Shown: one piece after another, positions 45,460 to 57,150 of the stretch | Layout: every line of letters begins with the position of its first letter | Numbering within the stretch: the first letter of the stretch is position 1 | Assembly: GCA_029204045.2 (NCBI GenBank) | Contig: CM055066.1 | Span: 17,742,484-17,806,483 of the forward strand | Length of the DNA stretch: 64,000 nucleotides | Source of the DNA: Tillandsia leiboldiana | Taxonomy: Eukaryota; Streptophyta; Magnoliopsida; Poales; Bromeliaceae | Reading direction: 5' to 3' | Notes under the pieces: model-generated | The model's database searches: none | Told to the model about the DNA's origin: nothing | Seen by the model: only the letters and a program-made list of their open reading frames with translations | Position numbers and translations under genes: made by a program

Positions 45460-48168
45460 TAGTTCCAATCCACCAGGAGTCACAACTACCACGGGTTGGT
45501 ATCCATCAATAACGCCTCCAGCTCCCCAAACACCACTCACTCCCCGTGATTACCTCTCAACAACAACAACAACAAGTACGGCATGGCCCGATGTGCAATT
45601 TTCTCATCTCACGAGCCAGAGATCGCAACGGGCGTCCCTCGTACTCCCACCATCACAGATCTCAAAGGGGCAAGTAAATCACGGGCGAGGGATCAAAAAA
45701 CACATAATTCCTGAGCTGAGACGTGAAATACCAGAGGGGTTCCAATAAAAGCTGGGGAAAACGAAAATATCCACATCCTGGTGCCAATCTCAACAAGGCG
45801 ACCCGAAGCATACCCACACATTCATCTAATAAGGAAAAGAATCCAATAAGCTGGGGTCTTCACTCGGTTACTCCCCGATCCAAAACCACCCGAGTGGACT
45901 ACTCAACCGCAGGCTACCATCAAAAGGGATCCTCAAGAGACACAATCTCATGCCACAGTTGGTCACTCAACATGCCAACATAACCCCAGCGAACCCATGG
46001 GTCGAAGTCGATCTCTCAACTAACGAAGAGCATCCTGACGGGGACCAAACCGTCAGTGAACGGGACTGAAAACTGGCTCGAAAGGCGATCATAATGCTGA
46101 TGCCCAAACTCGCGGTCAAAAGTCCGAACCATCAATGACAATCCGCGTAAATCCCACTCAAGATGCAGAAAGCTGTAGTCTCCACTGGTGCCGCATGGTA
46201 GAAACTGAAAACTGAGTCTCTGATACCACTCTAATCTGTCACTCTAATTTGTCACAAAGTAGAGAACAGAAATGCTGAGTAATCAAGACTGATTGCCAAA
46301 CAGGCAAGGTCTACGCCCAGGTATATCAATCAAAGCCGGAAATAATAGGCGTACTGAAAGGCTCAACTGTGGGATCCAAGCTGCCTACAAAGCAGCGGTT
46401 CGTCCAGCCACAATACTCATAGGGTTGGACTAATGAAGTGCGGACCGAAGCTCAACCCACGATAACTCCACAGCCACAATGGGAGGTATCACTAAAACAC
46501 ACAAATCCATCTCCCAACACTGGAAACGCTAGCATTGGCGCTGGCATCAGTTTCAATATCCATTAGCCATGCTCTCCTGGCACTGCCAAGTCCAAGAAGC
46601 TCCTCACTTCAAGAATAACTGTTGGTCTCAGATCTCGAATAACATCCATTTGGTCGGGTTTCCACTGCCGCCCCTACGGCTAACACAATGTGACCCAAGA
46701 AGGTATGCTTCTGAAGCTAAAACTTGTATCTCAAAAACTTGGCATACAGCTTCATCCACACAGGCATGGTAGCACATCCACAAGTGCTCCACGTACTCCA
46801 AGTCGCTCAGGGAGTAAATCATAATATCCTTGGAGAACACCACTCCCAAACCATCCAGGTACAACTGGGACACACAATTCCTCAAATCATAAGAGCGGCA
46901 GGGCATTTGTCATTCCATTTGGCCTCACTATGAGCTCATAATGCCCTTGCCGGATCCTGAATGCCATCTAGGCAAAGTCCTCGGCTGTTTGATTCCAAGT
47001 AGGTACTCGCACCATACACTAACAGCCGGAGAATAACCCCATCAAAAGGTCCTAGGTACCACCCGGACCTGTCTAAACTCAAACCATAAAAGGACCCTCA
47101 CCGTCGTGTATCAACGACGTGGCATCACCACCGTGTACCAACGGCGTGGCATCACCACCGTATATCAACGGCGTGGCACTAGGTCAAACAGACCCCTCGA
47201 TCCATCGGATCCTGCAACTGCGCCATCAGCTCCCTCAGCTCCACAGGTGATATCCAATGAGATGCTGTCGAGGGTGGCGCGGTTCCCCGAACCACGTCAA
47301 AAGCAAACTCTATCTCCCTAACCGGCGGCATTATCAACGGCTTAGGTGAAATCACACCCGGGATCTCGTGGGCAAAAGAGATATCCTTGGGTCCCGGTGC
47401 CGCCGTAAGCACCTCTCAAACTGTCGCTAAAACCTGTGTGCTCTAACAATCTCAACCATCAAGCCTCCTCTCATCTGCCTCGCAGAAGGTCAAAGTCCTC
47501 TCTTTCTGCAGTCAACATCCCGTGGTACTGTGCCAACCAAAACCCAAGCACTAGGTCAAACACCGAATTGCCACAATTTCCAATAAGTCTGCCGATACAA
47601 CTCACGGCCTCAACTGCATTGGACATAATCCACAGCTCCTCTGCTGTCAACTATCCACCCTGCCTCGGTGCCTCGGCACTAAACATTGGCACGGAGGGGG
47701 CTACCCAGTGTTCTGACAACTGTGTCACTAAAACCAGCTGCTCGCTCACTCTGCCGCTGATAAGCCTCTGCCAATCCTGTCATCTGGGTCCGGAGTTCTC
47801 TGACCTCAATCCAGGTATCCGCCCAAAACCAACCGCTCAAGCTCAACTGCTAAGACAGGATGCACACGGGTCAAAACCCAGCGTCGGGGAGACACCCCTC
47901 GCCACGACGAAAGAGCAAATCAGCACACAAAAGTCACTCGACCCAATCCAGCGAAAGTCTAGAGCATGTTACCCATTCCACAGCATTAAGTTGTCTGCAG
48001 CCAACATAGTCACTTAGGAGAATAAACATGCCAATCACCCATCCCGTCTCGTGGGAGAGGTAGAAAACTCAATCAGGACTCTCGCTAACAGTCACGACTC
48101 TCACGTAGTCATCCTAATGTCCAACCACAAGCCTAGGGTTTCTAAGTCCAACATGACCTACAACCTAG
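45460..48168 (-). pseudogene. D2 gag-pol relic, heavily deleted
   Basis: Minus strand. About 45560-45730 resembles the chromodomain region (the GGGCGTCCCTCGTAC stretch matches the A/C segment for VYEERPL). 46628-46906 is an RT relic with FSKDIMIYS in place of FIDDILIYS. 47179-47412 is the pre-RT segment (PPVREIEFAFDVV, ELRELMAQLQDPMDRG). Near 47700-47780 a gag coiled-coil relic, and at 47986-48009 a degraded leader palindrome. A 27-bp unit is repeated nearly three times at 47105-47181 (two copies in D'). No active site survives. Confidence 0.7.
46216..46243 (-). other. PBS- and LTR-end-like scar inside D2
   Basis: Minus strand reads GTGACA, GATTAGAG, TGGTATCAGAG: an LTR end plus primer binding site in the middle of the internal region, with GTGACAAATTAGAG repeated beside it. 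46244-46480 is not similar to pol and may be a leftover LTR or leader. It suggests internal rearrangement. Confidence 0.55.
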
Positions 48169-48180
48169 GCTCTGATACCA
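48169..48180 (-). promoter_or_regulatory. Primer binding site of D2
   Basis: GCTCTGATACCA on the plus strand, 8 bp from the D2 5' LTR. Confidence 0.9.
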
Positions 48181-48188
48181 CTCTAATC

Positions 48189-48253
48189 TGTCACGCCCCG
48201 GGGTCGAAACTGCGACCCGGGCTCGCCAACAGATCCGCCACCTATGCCAAACT
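48189..48253 (-). repeat. 5' LTR of D2, first 65 bp
   Basis: Matches the start of LTR 41380 and breaks at AAACT, exactly where the 41380 copy continues CGCATAGG. Element B begins at the break, so AAACT is the expected target duplication of B. Confidence 0.85.
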
Positions 48254-48580
48254 TGTAGTGTTCTGGTTTTCCCATGCAACTTTCCGATGAATCTACTGTG
48301 TAGAACACCTAGTGTTGGTGTGTCTGGCCCATGGTGCATCAAAGGGGTGCCACAGATGGACCATGTGAGACTTGGATAGCTGATTTGGCCTTCGGCTGCA
48401 TTTGCCGAATTTTAGAAAAGGTTTTGGGCCAATCTGAGGTTGGATTTGGATTCAGCACGGAAAAACGCTTGAAAACGGCTATTTGCTTGTTAAATTTGGA
48501 GTCCGGATGACCAAAAGCGGGCTTCCGGAAGTTTTCGGGGTTTTTCGGTGCATGGGGGAGCCTCGTGGACCGGCCTGAGC

Positions 48581-48790
48581 CACGTGGCGGCCTATTATTG
48601 GCCGGCTCACGCAGCTCGGTCCACGGGGTAGCGTGGCGGTGCATGGACCGCGGGCGATTGACACGTGGCGGCTTCGGATTCGTTGGCCCACGTGGGCGCG
48701 GTCCACGGTGTGCGCGGGGAGGCGCCTCGGGACTGTGCGCGCACAGTGGCGCCAGGCGGGGCGGTCGGGCGCACTCGAGTGCGACACGTG
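48581..48790 (+). promoter_or_regulatory. G-box array in the U3 of LTR B
   Basis: CACGTG at 48581, 48662, 48689 and 48785, and a GACGTG near 48889, in GC-rich DNA 220-430 bp upstream of the TATA box. As in LTR A, GATTCG or ATTGG motifs and GGTCCACG arms are interspersed. Confidence 0.55.
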
Positions 48791-49008
48791 TCTCCTCGCG
48801 GTTGGGCGGCCGTACCTACCCCCGCTGACCGCGAGGGGACACGCGGCGCACAGCGACCGCGGGGATTTGCTGTCCCCTGTTTGGGGGTGACGTGGCCGCT
48901 CCTGGGAGATTCGGGCGCGTCGGACGGGAGGCGTGCAACCGGGTTTCCGGGCATAGTGCGCCCGAAACTTGCGCCCGAAAACCCGGCCCGACAGCATAGT
49001 GGGCTGGG

Positions 49009-49019
49009 CCTATAAATAG
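49009..49019 (+). promoter_or_regulatory. TATA box of the B 5' LTR
   Basis: CCTATAAATAG followed by CTCCCCCTATTC; the start site is expected about 30 bp on. The second assembly reads CCTTATAAATAG near 55735, an extra T close to the contig end. Confidence 0.8.
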
Positions 49020-50417
49020 CTCCCCCTATTCGTTCTTTTGGCTTTTTGGACCCCATTTTCGCTGGGCTTTCTTCAGAGAAGTTTTTCCTCCCTCAGTGCA
49101 CTACCCATTGGAGAACTTTGAGGATTTTTGGAGGCACTCTTCCCGAGGTTCACCATTTTACGGCGCGGCGCGACGCTTGTTTCCCGGCGATCTTCGTCGC
49201 CCCTTCTCAGTGTTTGGACTCCTCCGACTCACCCCGACATCGGATTTCGCCGATTCTTGCGCCGTTGGACTCACGACAGGTAGGACTTCAACTCCTGTGT
49301 TTTGAGGTTCCTCGATTTCCGTGCTGATCTTGGAGTTTTCTGAGCACCCATTTGACCCATTTTTCGTCGCGGACTTTTGGACAGCACCGCAGTGTTCTTG
49401 CCGTATCTTTTCGCTCGGATGTCGGATCGAGGCGATTCAAGAGGCAATTTTTCATCTACACTTCGCAAGGAGTCTCCTGGATTTTTCTCAGATTTTTCTG
49501 GTTTTTGGACGAGGGTGAGAATCTCCTTTTTCTGTGGTTCTTTGTTACAGAAATTTGGTACAGTTTGGATGGGGATGTTTCTCTTGTCGGATTTTTATCT
49601 CAGCGTAGGAAACTCCGATTTGGGCGTGCAGGTACTCGTTTCGACGGGCTCGTCGCGAGGATCGCGACAGTATTTTCCTTGGATTTTTCTGGGCATTTTT
49701 AGCAGGTAAAAATTGGTGAATTCTGGACTGTGGTATTAAGGGACAGATTCTGGGAATTTTGAATGAGTAGCTTATGTCCTTTCCTTTGGGGTATTTTGTA
49801 CAGATTGGTGGGGAGTTTTTGGACTGAGCTTGGGTTCTGCTTTTGGGAACTAGGATTAGCGCTCGAGGTGGGTGATGTTGTAAACCTCTTATTTGGGATT
49901 TATCACTAGGCCTATTAGAATGCTCTTGATTATGATGTTAGTAAATCTGTGAAATGGACCTAGCATGCTTGTATGAAGTCCTGGTTTCTTCGTTGATAAT
50001 CGCATTGTTAGAAAACTACAAGTTAATTAATGGTGAGTCCATGCTTTAAATATGTAGTAGAATTACTTGGAATCTATGCTAAATCCCTATCTTGTTGAAT
50101 GATTAAATGAAAGGTTGGGGTATGTGGTTAGAATACTTAAAATGGTTCATCAAGATAATGACTTTTGCATGCTTGAATGGTCACCTAGATAGGCCACCTT
50201 TTTCTGCTACACTATCATGCTGGAATTGACTTAGGAGAAACCATGTTGCATTCTTTCTTCAGTCACTTAGACATAGGGGATTTTATGCTCGGGTTAGAGC
50301 AGGGGCTGGGATAGTGTAGTCAGATACTTGGGTTTCGGGGAGAGGGTTTTGGGCTTCCTTTGGGGGACGGTACTTTTCCTTATAGAGCAGAGTGCGCGAT
50401 TTGCAGACTTGAGACCC

Positions 50418-50657
50418 TGAGACTCCTGTCCCATATCGGTGTTATGCGTAGGCTGGCATACCCGATTTGGCAGACATTGAGAATCCTATCCCATATCGGT
50501 GCTATGCGTAGGCTGGCATACCCGATTTAGCAGACCTTGAGACTCCTGTCCCACATCGGCGTTATGCGTAGGCTGGCATACCCGATTCGGCGGACATTGA
50601 GACTCCTATCCCACACCGGTGTTATGCGTAGGCTGGCATACCCGATGTGGCAGGCTT
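50418..50657 (+). repeat. 60-bp tandem repeat, four copies, in LTR B
   Basis: Exact 60-bp register. Core TGAGACTCCTGTCCCATATC then GGTGTTATGCGTAGGCTGGC and ATACCCGATT. Copies differ by a few bases. One unit is recognisable in LTR D' (about 29340-29400, opposite strand), so the block predates the family split and was amplified in B. Confidence 0.95.
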
Positions 50658-50893
50658 CGATATTCTGATGCTTACATTTAGCTATCTTTAGCTGGGCAGG
50701 TAGAGGCGTATTAGTGGTAGCTTTTATCAGGAGTCATACTCATAGTTACCGCATTTATTCTTTTAGCCTCTGGTAGTCCTAGTGGGCAGGTAGGAGTTTT
50801 GAGTTGAGGTTTACCCACTAGGGGAGGCTACTGTCTTTATAGTAGTTCTGACCCCCACTGTTTTTCCCTTTTCTTGTCCCCTTTGTTTTGCAG

Positions 50894-50955
50894 AGTCATC
50901 TGCTGGAGTTGCGGGGCCTTCCTCCCAGGATCGAGGTAAGAGGATCGCCGACTAG
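50894..50955 (+). other. Conserved LTR tail reading frame (B)
   Basis: TTTGTTTTGCAG acceptor at 50882-50893, two bases, then SSAGVAGPSSQDRGKRIAD and TAG at 50953-50955. Same phase and length as in A and C, with most differences from A at third codon positions. GAG|GTAAG at the middle also fits a splice donor. Confidence 0.5.
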
Positions 50956-51300
50956 ATAGCTGCTACCCCGAGCTCGAGTTTTGTAGTTTTGTTGTATCCC
51001 CTGTACACTCAGACGGTTGTATTTTCTTTTATTTTTGGGTCTGGCTGCAGCCAGCTGGTTGTATTTACTTCGTGAGCTGGGAGAGACATATGTATATTCT
51101 TGAGAGTTTATTGTACTTTTATTTCCAGCATTTGTCTGAGATGTACTAGTTTCAGTTTAGCTCTGTTTTATGCTCTAGTATTATTTCTTTTTATCTGAGC
51201 AGGTTACCAGCGCTTCGTGTACACGGGAAATACCGTGTGCACGGCGGGTCTGTGGACGAGCCCGGGTTCTGGTTTACACCCGGGGCGTGACAGATTATTT

Positions 51301-51312
51301 TGGTATCAGAGC
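51301..51312 (+). promoter_or_regulatory. Primer binding site of B
   Basis: TGGTATCAGAGC, 8 bp after the 5' LTR. Confidence 0.95.
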
Positions 51313-51454
51313 TTAGGGATAGGTCAGTTGGGACTTAGGAAACCCTAGGCTTTTGGCAGACCCTAGGAAGGCAGGGCGTGAGTGACCCGATATTTTGCGA
51401 AAGTCGGCAATTTGTTTTTAAACTCTTCCTGTGAGTGGAGAGGGATTGGCATAG

Positions 51455-51511
51455 CCTATTCCTGGTGGACTGTTTTGTTGGCTGTAGACAACATAAGGTT
51501 ACAGGAATAGG
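51455..51511 (+). promoter_or_regulatory. Leader hairpin (B)
   Basis: Outer arms CCTATTCCTG and CAGGAATAGG; against A2 a T-A pair has become C-G, a compensatory change. The inner stem TTTTGTTG/CAACATAA has one mismatch. The loop has CTGTAG, which is self-complementary in RNA only if G-U pairs are allowed. Confidence 0.6.
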
Positions 51512-51586
51512 GGGATGTCCATGACTTTCGCTGGATTGGGTCGTGTGTGGTTTTGGTTTCTGACCCGTGGTTTCTTGTGTGGCAGG

Positions 51587-54500
51587 ATGCCTCCTAGGCG
51601 GCAGATCCCTACTCGGGGTACTCCTACACCCCCGGAGGAGCCGGAGCAGTCCGGGCCTTCTGAGATCAGTGAGCTGAGGGCCATGGTGGCCCAGTTGGCG
51701 GAGAGTCACCGCCGACAGGAGCAGAGGTTTGAGCAGTTGCTGGCTCAGGTTGCGGCACCACCCCCTACTACTGTAGAGGCCCCTGTACCACCGGTTGTAC
51801 CGCCGGCTATTCCACTTGTTCCTACGGCACCGTCGTCTAGCAGTGGGGCTCAGGGGGTGATCAGGCCATTGACCCCAGCGGAGGAGCAGGAGTTTGCTGA
51901 CAAACTCGCACAGTTCTGTAAGCGAGGACCACCTAGGTTCTCGGGGCGGAGTACTCATCCAGTGGAGATAGGATCGTGGTTGGCATCAATGGAGAAGTTG
52001 TTCAGAGATTTCTTCATTGATTCGAGATTCAGAGTACACATGGCTGTACATTGTTTAGAGGGGGATGCAGATGCTTGGTGGCGTCGGGTCGAGCCCTTAG
52101 AGTTTCAGATCACCCGACAGCTACCCTGGTCGGAGTTCAGGAGGATGATCCTTGACACTTACTTCTCCACGAGCGTGAAGAAGAAGATAGAAGATGACTT
52201 GAAGAACCTGCAGCAGGGTGATCGCTCAGTATGGGACTATTTCCAGGAGTTTACGCAGTTGCTTAACTGCGTACCCTATGTTGCCAGGGATGGGCTGCAC
52301 CAGGTGGAGCTGTTTGAGACAGGTTTACGCCCCGAGATCTATACCTTGGTACACGCCCAGAGGCTTCAGACTTTATCAGAGGCAGTGGATCATGCACAGT
52401 GGGTCGAGAGGGGAGATCATGTGGTCGCTAGGCGCGGAGGCTCGGTCGCTCAGAGTTCTGAGAGGAAGCGGCCAGCACCAGACGAGGGGGGACAGGCCAG
52501 TTCATGGAGGCCGCCCCGACCGCCACCGCCACAGTCTACGGGCCGTGGGCGTTCGGATCGGCGAGGGCCTGGGGGATCCCAGAGGCCCCCACAGCAGCAG
52601 CCCCAGCGACAACAGCAGCACTCGCAGCAACAGAGGTCACAGTCGCGACAGCAGGGGTCACAGCGGCAAGGGCAGCAGCAGCAGCAGTCGAGGCAGCCCC
52701 AGTCTGCGGTCAGGTGCGTCTTTTGTAGGGGACAGCACGCGGCGGATACTTGTGACCAGAGGTATGGCCGCTGTTATCGGTGTGGACAGTCCGGCCACAT
52801 TCGAGCTACTTGCCCTCTCTCTACACCGCAGGCTCCTTCCTCAGCATCAGCTCCTTCGGTGCCCCAGCAGCGGCCTTATGCTCCAGCGAGCAGGGCTCCT
52901 TCCTCCCACCCTACAGACTATCGACCACCAGCTCAGAGCGGGCGAGTCTACGCCGCCCAGGTAGGGGACTCTGCGGCGGCCGACCACGTGGTGGCAGGTA
53001 TCATTTTACTTTTCGGCATTAGAGCTCGCACTTTATTTGATACCGGTGCATCACATTCTTTTATCAGTAGAGCATTTGCATCATCGCATGGACTAGAGTT
53101 ACGTCGGTTACCGCATGCATTAGAGGTACAGATTCCTGATCATATTTTGATTGTAGAGGAGTGTTGTTGGTCTTGCCCGGTACAGCTTGAGTCTTGGATT
53201 TGCCAGCGGACCTGATGGTCCTTAGTCAGCTGCGAGATTATGACATTGTGCTGGGGATGGATTGGCTAGCTCGCTATTTCGCGACGATTGATTGCGCCGC
53301 GAGGACTGTTACTTTTAGCGAGCCAGGCCAGGAGGTGTTTGTTTACAGGGGGTGCCAGAGTGCTTTCTTTGCCTCTGTGGTTTCGACTTCTCGGGCGAGG
53401 CAGATGATGCGCAGTGGATGCGTGGCCTTTTTGGCGTCGGTGGTTAAGGAGCCTGTGGCGGCACCGGGACTCCTGGATATCCCTATTGTCCACGAGTTCC
53501 CAGATGTGTTTCCTCCAGATCTGATTCTTATGCCGCCGGATAGGGAGGTTGAGTTTTTGATTGACGTAGTTCCAGGAACTGCGCCAATCTCTAAGGCTCC
53601 TTACCGAATGGCACCGGCTGAGCTGCGAGAGCTAAAGGCGCAACTCCAGGATTTAATGGACAAAGGTTTTGTCAGACCAAGCGTATCGCCTTGGGGAGCG
53701 CCGGTGCTATTTGTGAAGAAGAAGGATGGATCACTTCGACTATGTGTTGATTATTGGGAGTTGAATAAAGTGACCATCAAGAACAAGTAACCTTTGCCGC
53801 GCATTGATGACTTATTTGATCAGCTGCAAGGGTCTTGTGTCTTTTCTAAGATTGATTTACAGTTTGGTTATCACCAATTGAAGGTGAAGGCCGAGGATAT
53901 CCCAAAGACGGCATTCAGGTCGCGGTACGGGCATTACGAGTTCACCGTCATGCCTTTTGGATTGACAAATGCCCCTGCTGCTTTATGGATTTAATGAACA
54001 GGATTTTTCGACCATACCTGGATCGGTTCGTCGTTGTTTTTATTGATGACATCCTAGTTTATTCCCGAAGCGATTTGGAGCACGAGGAGCATTTGAGGAT
54101 TGTGCTACAACTTCTGAGAGAGAGAAAGTTGTATGCCAAGTTATCTAAGTGCGATTTCTGGCTTCGGGAGGTTGCCTTTTTGGGCCATGTGACTTCAGCC
54201 GCCGGAGTGGCAGTAGACCCGGCGAAGATCGAGGCAGTCCGGGATTGGCCCCGACCGACGACGGTATCAGAGGTCCGCAGTTTTATGGGCTTAGCGGGAT
54301 ATTACCGTCGGTTTGTGGAAGGTTTTGCGAAACTTTCCACACCCCTCACTCGTTTGACGCGAAAAGGGATTAAGTTTGTCTGGAGTGAGGATTGCCAGAG
54401 GAGCTTCGAGGAATTAAAGAACAGATTGATGTCGGCTCCTATCCTTTCCCTACCTGTTATGGGGAAGGGATATGTGATTTACAGTGATGCATCGCACAGT

Positions 54501-55605
54501 GGACTTGGTTGCGTGCTGATGCAGGAGGGAAAGGTAATTGCTTATGCCTCTCGGCAACTGAAGGATTATGAAAAGAATTACCCTACCCATGATTTGGAGC
54601 TAGCTGCAGTGATTTTTGCACTAAAGTTGTGGCGTCACTACCTTTATGGGGAGCACTGCGAGATTTACACCGACCACAAGAGCTTGAAATACCTGTTCAC
54701 ACAGAAGGAGCTCAACTTGAGGCAGCGTAGATGGTTGGAATTGTTGAAAGACTATGATGTAGACATATTATACCATCCTGGCAAGGCCAACGTGGTTGCT
54801 GATGCCCTGAGCAGGAGAGCAGTACAGAGTCTATCTTCGTTGATCACCGATCAGGCGCCATTACTTGAGCAGATGAGGCGGTTAGAGCTCGAGGTTGTGT
54901 CCCCTGGGGTCTCTGCTAGACTTATGTCTCTAGTCGTGCAGCCCACTCTGTTGGACAGGATTCGGGAGAGACAGAGTGAGGACCCCCACCTGATGAGGAT
55001 TCGAGAGCAGATGCAGACTGGTTTGACAGGGGACTTTTCGGTTGATGCTTCGGGAGTACTGCGGTACAGGGACCGAGCATGTGTGCCTATGGATGCGGAG
55101 ATCCGAGAGCAGATCTTGAGGGAGGCCCACGATACACCTTATACCATCCATCCTGGTGGGACTAAGATGTATAGGGACCTTAAGGCACAGTTTTGGTGGA
55201 ATGGGATGAAAAGAGATATTGGGAGATTGTAGCGCACTGTCTAACTTGTCAGCAAAGTAAAGGCTGAACATCGTGTACCTGCTGGCAAGTTGCAGAGTCT
55301 CCCAATCCCTGAATGGAAATGGGAGCATGTTTACCATGGATTTTGTCACTGGTTTTCCGAGAGCACAGACGGGAGCAGATGCTATCTGGGTAGCCGTGGA
55401 TAGACTCACCAAATCCGCACACTTTTTACCGGTGCAGGTGACTTGGTCCTCGATCGGCTGGCACAGCTGTACTTAGACGAGGTAGTGAGGCTGCATGGGG
55501 TGCCCGTCTCCATTGTATCTGACCGAGATCCGTATATTTGTTTTTCTTGCCTTCTGGAGGAGCCTACACCACTTTAGGGACACGCTCAGTTTCACACAGC
55601 ATTTC
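51587..55605 (+). pseudogene. Element B gag-pol, first assembly (truncated by the gap)
   Basis: Start ATG 51587 (MPPRRQIPTRG) follows the acceptor-like TTTCTTGTGTGGCAG; an in-frame ATG also exists at 51515. Gag: Pro-rich start, coiled-coil-like AMVAQLAESHRRQEQRFEQL, capsid domain about residues 115-240, Q/S-rich linker, zinc knuckles near 52715-52813 (CVFCRGQHAADTC; CYRCGQSGHIRATC). Protease LFDTGASHSF near 53033-53062. One missing T near 53203 shifts the frame; TAA at 53788-53790 stops RT after KVTIKNK; another missing base near 53980 and several near 55230-55600 follow. Only the TAA is shared with the second assembly. Confidence 0.9.
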
Positions 55606-55705
55606 NNNNNNNNNNNNNNNNNNNNNNNNNNNNNNNNNNNNNNNNNNNNNNNNNNNNNNNNNNNNNNNNNNNNNNNNNNNNNNNNNNNNNNNNNNNNNNN
55701 NNNNN
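55606..55705. other. Assembly gap of 100 N
   Basis: Exactly 100 N between two copies of element B. Left text ends at ...GCATTTC inside integrase, right text starts inside the 5' LTR U3. The flanks overlap in sequence by about 6.6 kb, so the gap probably marks an unmerged contig overlap. Confidence 0.9.
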
Positions 55706-57150
55706 AACCCGGCCCGGCAGCATAGTGGGGCGGGCCTTATAAATAGCTCCCCCTATTCTGTCTTTTGGCTTTTTGGACCCCATTTTCGCTGGGCTTTCTT
55801 CAGAGAAGTTTTTCCTCCCTCAGTGCACTACCCATTGGAGAACTTTGAGGATTTTTGGAGGCACTCTTCCCGAGGTTCACCATTTTAACGGCGCGGCGCG
55901 ACGCTTGTTTCCCGGCGATCTTCGTCGCCCCTTCTCAGTGTTTGGACTCCATCCGACTCACCCCGACATCGGATTTCGCCCGATTCTTGCGCCGTTGGAC
56001 TCACGACAGGTAGGACTTCAACTCCTGTGTTTTGAGGTTCCTCGATTTCCGTGCTGATCTTGGAGTTTTCCTGAGCACCCATTTGACCCCATTTTTCGTC
56101 GCGGACTTTTGGACAGCACCGCAGGTGTTCTTGCCGTATCTTTTCCGCTCGGATGTCGGATCGAGGCGATTCAAGAGGCAATTTTTCATCTACACTTCGC
56201 AAGGAGTCTCCTGGATTTTTCTCAGATTTTTCTGGTTTTTGGACGAGGGTGAGAATCTCCTTTTTCTGTGGTTCTTTGTTACAGAATTTGGTACAGTTTG
56301 GATGGGGATGTTTTCTCTTGTCGGATTTTTATCTCAGCGTAGGAAACTCCGATTTGGGCGTGCAGGTACTCGTTTCGACGGGCTCGTCGCGAGGATCGCG
56401 ACAGTATTTTCCTTGGATTTTTCTGGCATTTTTAGCAGGTAAAAATTGGTGAATTCTGGACTGTGGTATTAAGGGACAGATTCTGGGAATTTTGAATGAG
56501 TAGCTTATGTCCTTTCCTTTGGGGTATTTTGTACAGATTGGTGGGGAGTTTTTGGACTGAGCTTGGGTTCTGCTTTTGGGAACTAGGATTAGCGCTCGAG
56601 GTGGGTGATGTTGTAAACCTCTTATTTGGGATTTATCACTAGGCCTATTAGAATGCTCTTGATTATGATGTTAGTAAATCTGTGAAATGGACCTAGCATG
56701 CTTGTATGAAGTCCTGGTTTCTTCGTTGATAATCGCATTGTTAGAAAACTACAAGTTAATTAATGGTGAGTCCATGCTTTAAATATGTAGTAGAATTACT
56801 TGGAATCTATGCTAAATCCCTATCTTGTTGAATGATTAAATGAAAGGTTGGGGTATGTGGTTAGAATACTTAAAATGGTTCATCAAGATAATGACTTTTG
56901 CATGCTTGAATGGTCACCTAGATAGGCCACCTTTTTCTGCTACACTATCATGCTGGAATTGACTTAGGAGAAACCATGTTGCATTCTTTCTTCAGTCACT
57001 TAGACATAGGGGATTTTATGCTCGGGTTAGAGCAGGGGCTGGGATAGTGTAGTCAGATACTTGGGTTTCGGGGAGAGGGTTTTGGGCTTCCTTTGGGGGA
57101 CGGTACTTTTCCTTATAGAGCAGAGTGCGCGATTTGCAGACTTGAGACCC

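Larger units (their letters stand above)
41380..48253 (-). mobile_element. Element D2, degenerate non-autonomous minus-strand element, interrupted by B
   Basis: 3' LTR 41380-45423, polypurine tract 45424-45435, internal relic to 48168, PBS 48169-48180, first 65 bp of the 5' LTR (48189-48253) before element B. The internal region is only about 2.8 kb against 5.1 kb in A and B: RNase H and integrase are essentially missing. The rest of its 5' LTR and its right target duplication should lie right of the window. Confidence 0.85.
48254..51292 (+). repeat. 5' LTR of B (3039 bp)
   Basis: TGTAGTGTTCTGG to GGGGCGTGACA. Against the visible part of the 3' LTR (63169-64000) I count about 19 substitutions in 830 bp, so B is older than A2. 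It carries a 60-bp repeat array and the tail frame. Confidence 0.93.
48254..55605 (+). mobile_element. Element B, first assembly, cut by the second gap
   Basis: 5' LTR 48254-51292, PBS, leader hairpin, gag-pol from 51587, truncated in integrase by the N gap. 48980-55605 is nearly identical to 55706-62342; the differences are mostly single-base indels concentrated in the last ~500 bp before the gap and the first few hundred bp after it. It is probably the left part of a single B element inserted into the D2 LTR. Confidence 0.85.

Noticed and set aside
49046..49327. Leader open frames in LTR B joined by splicing to the tail frame
   Set aside because: Several leader frames reach a donor-like CAG|GTAGG site in suitable phase, but none starts with ATG and none is preserved in A or C, so I could not support an upstream coding exon.
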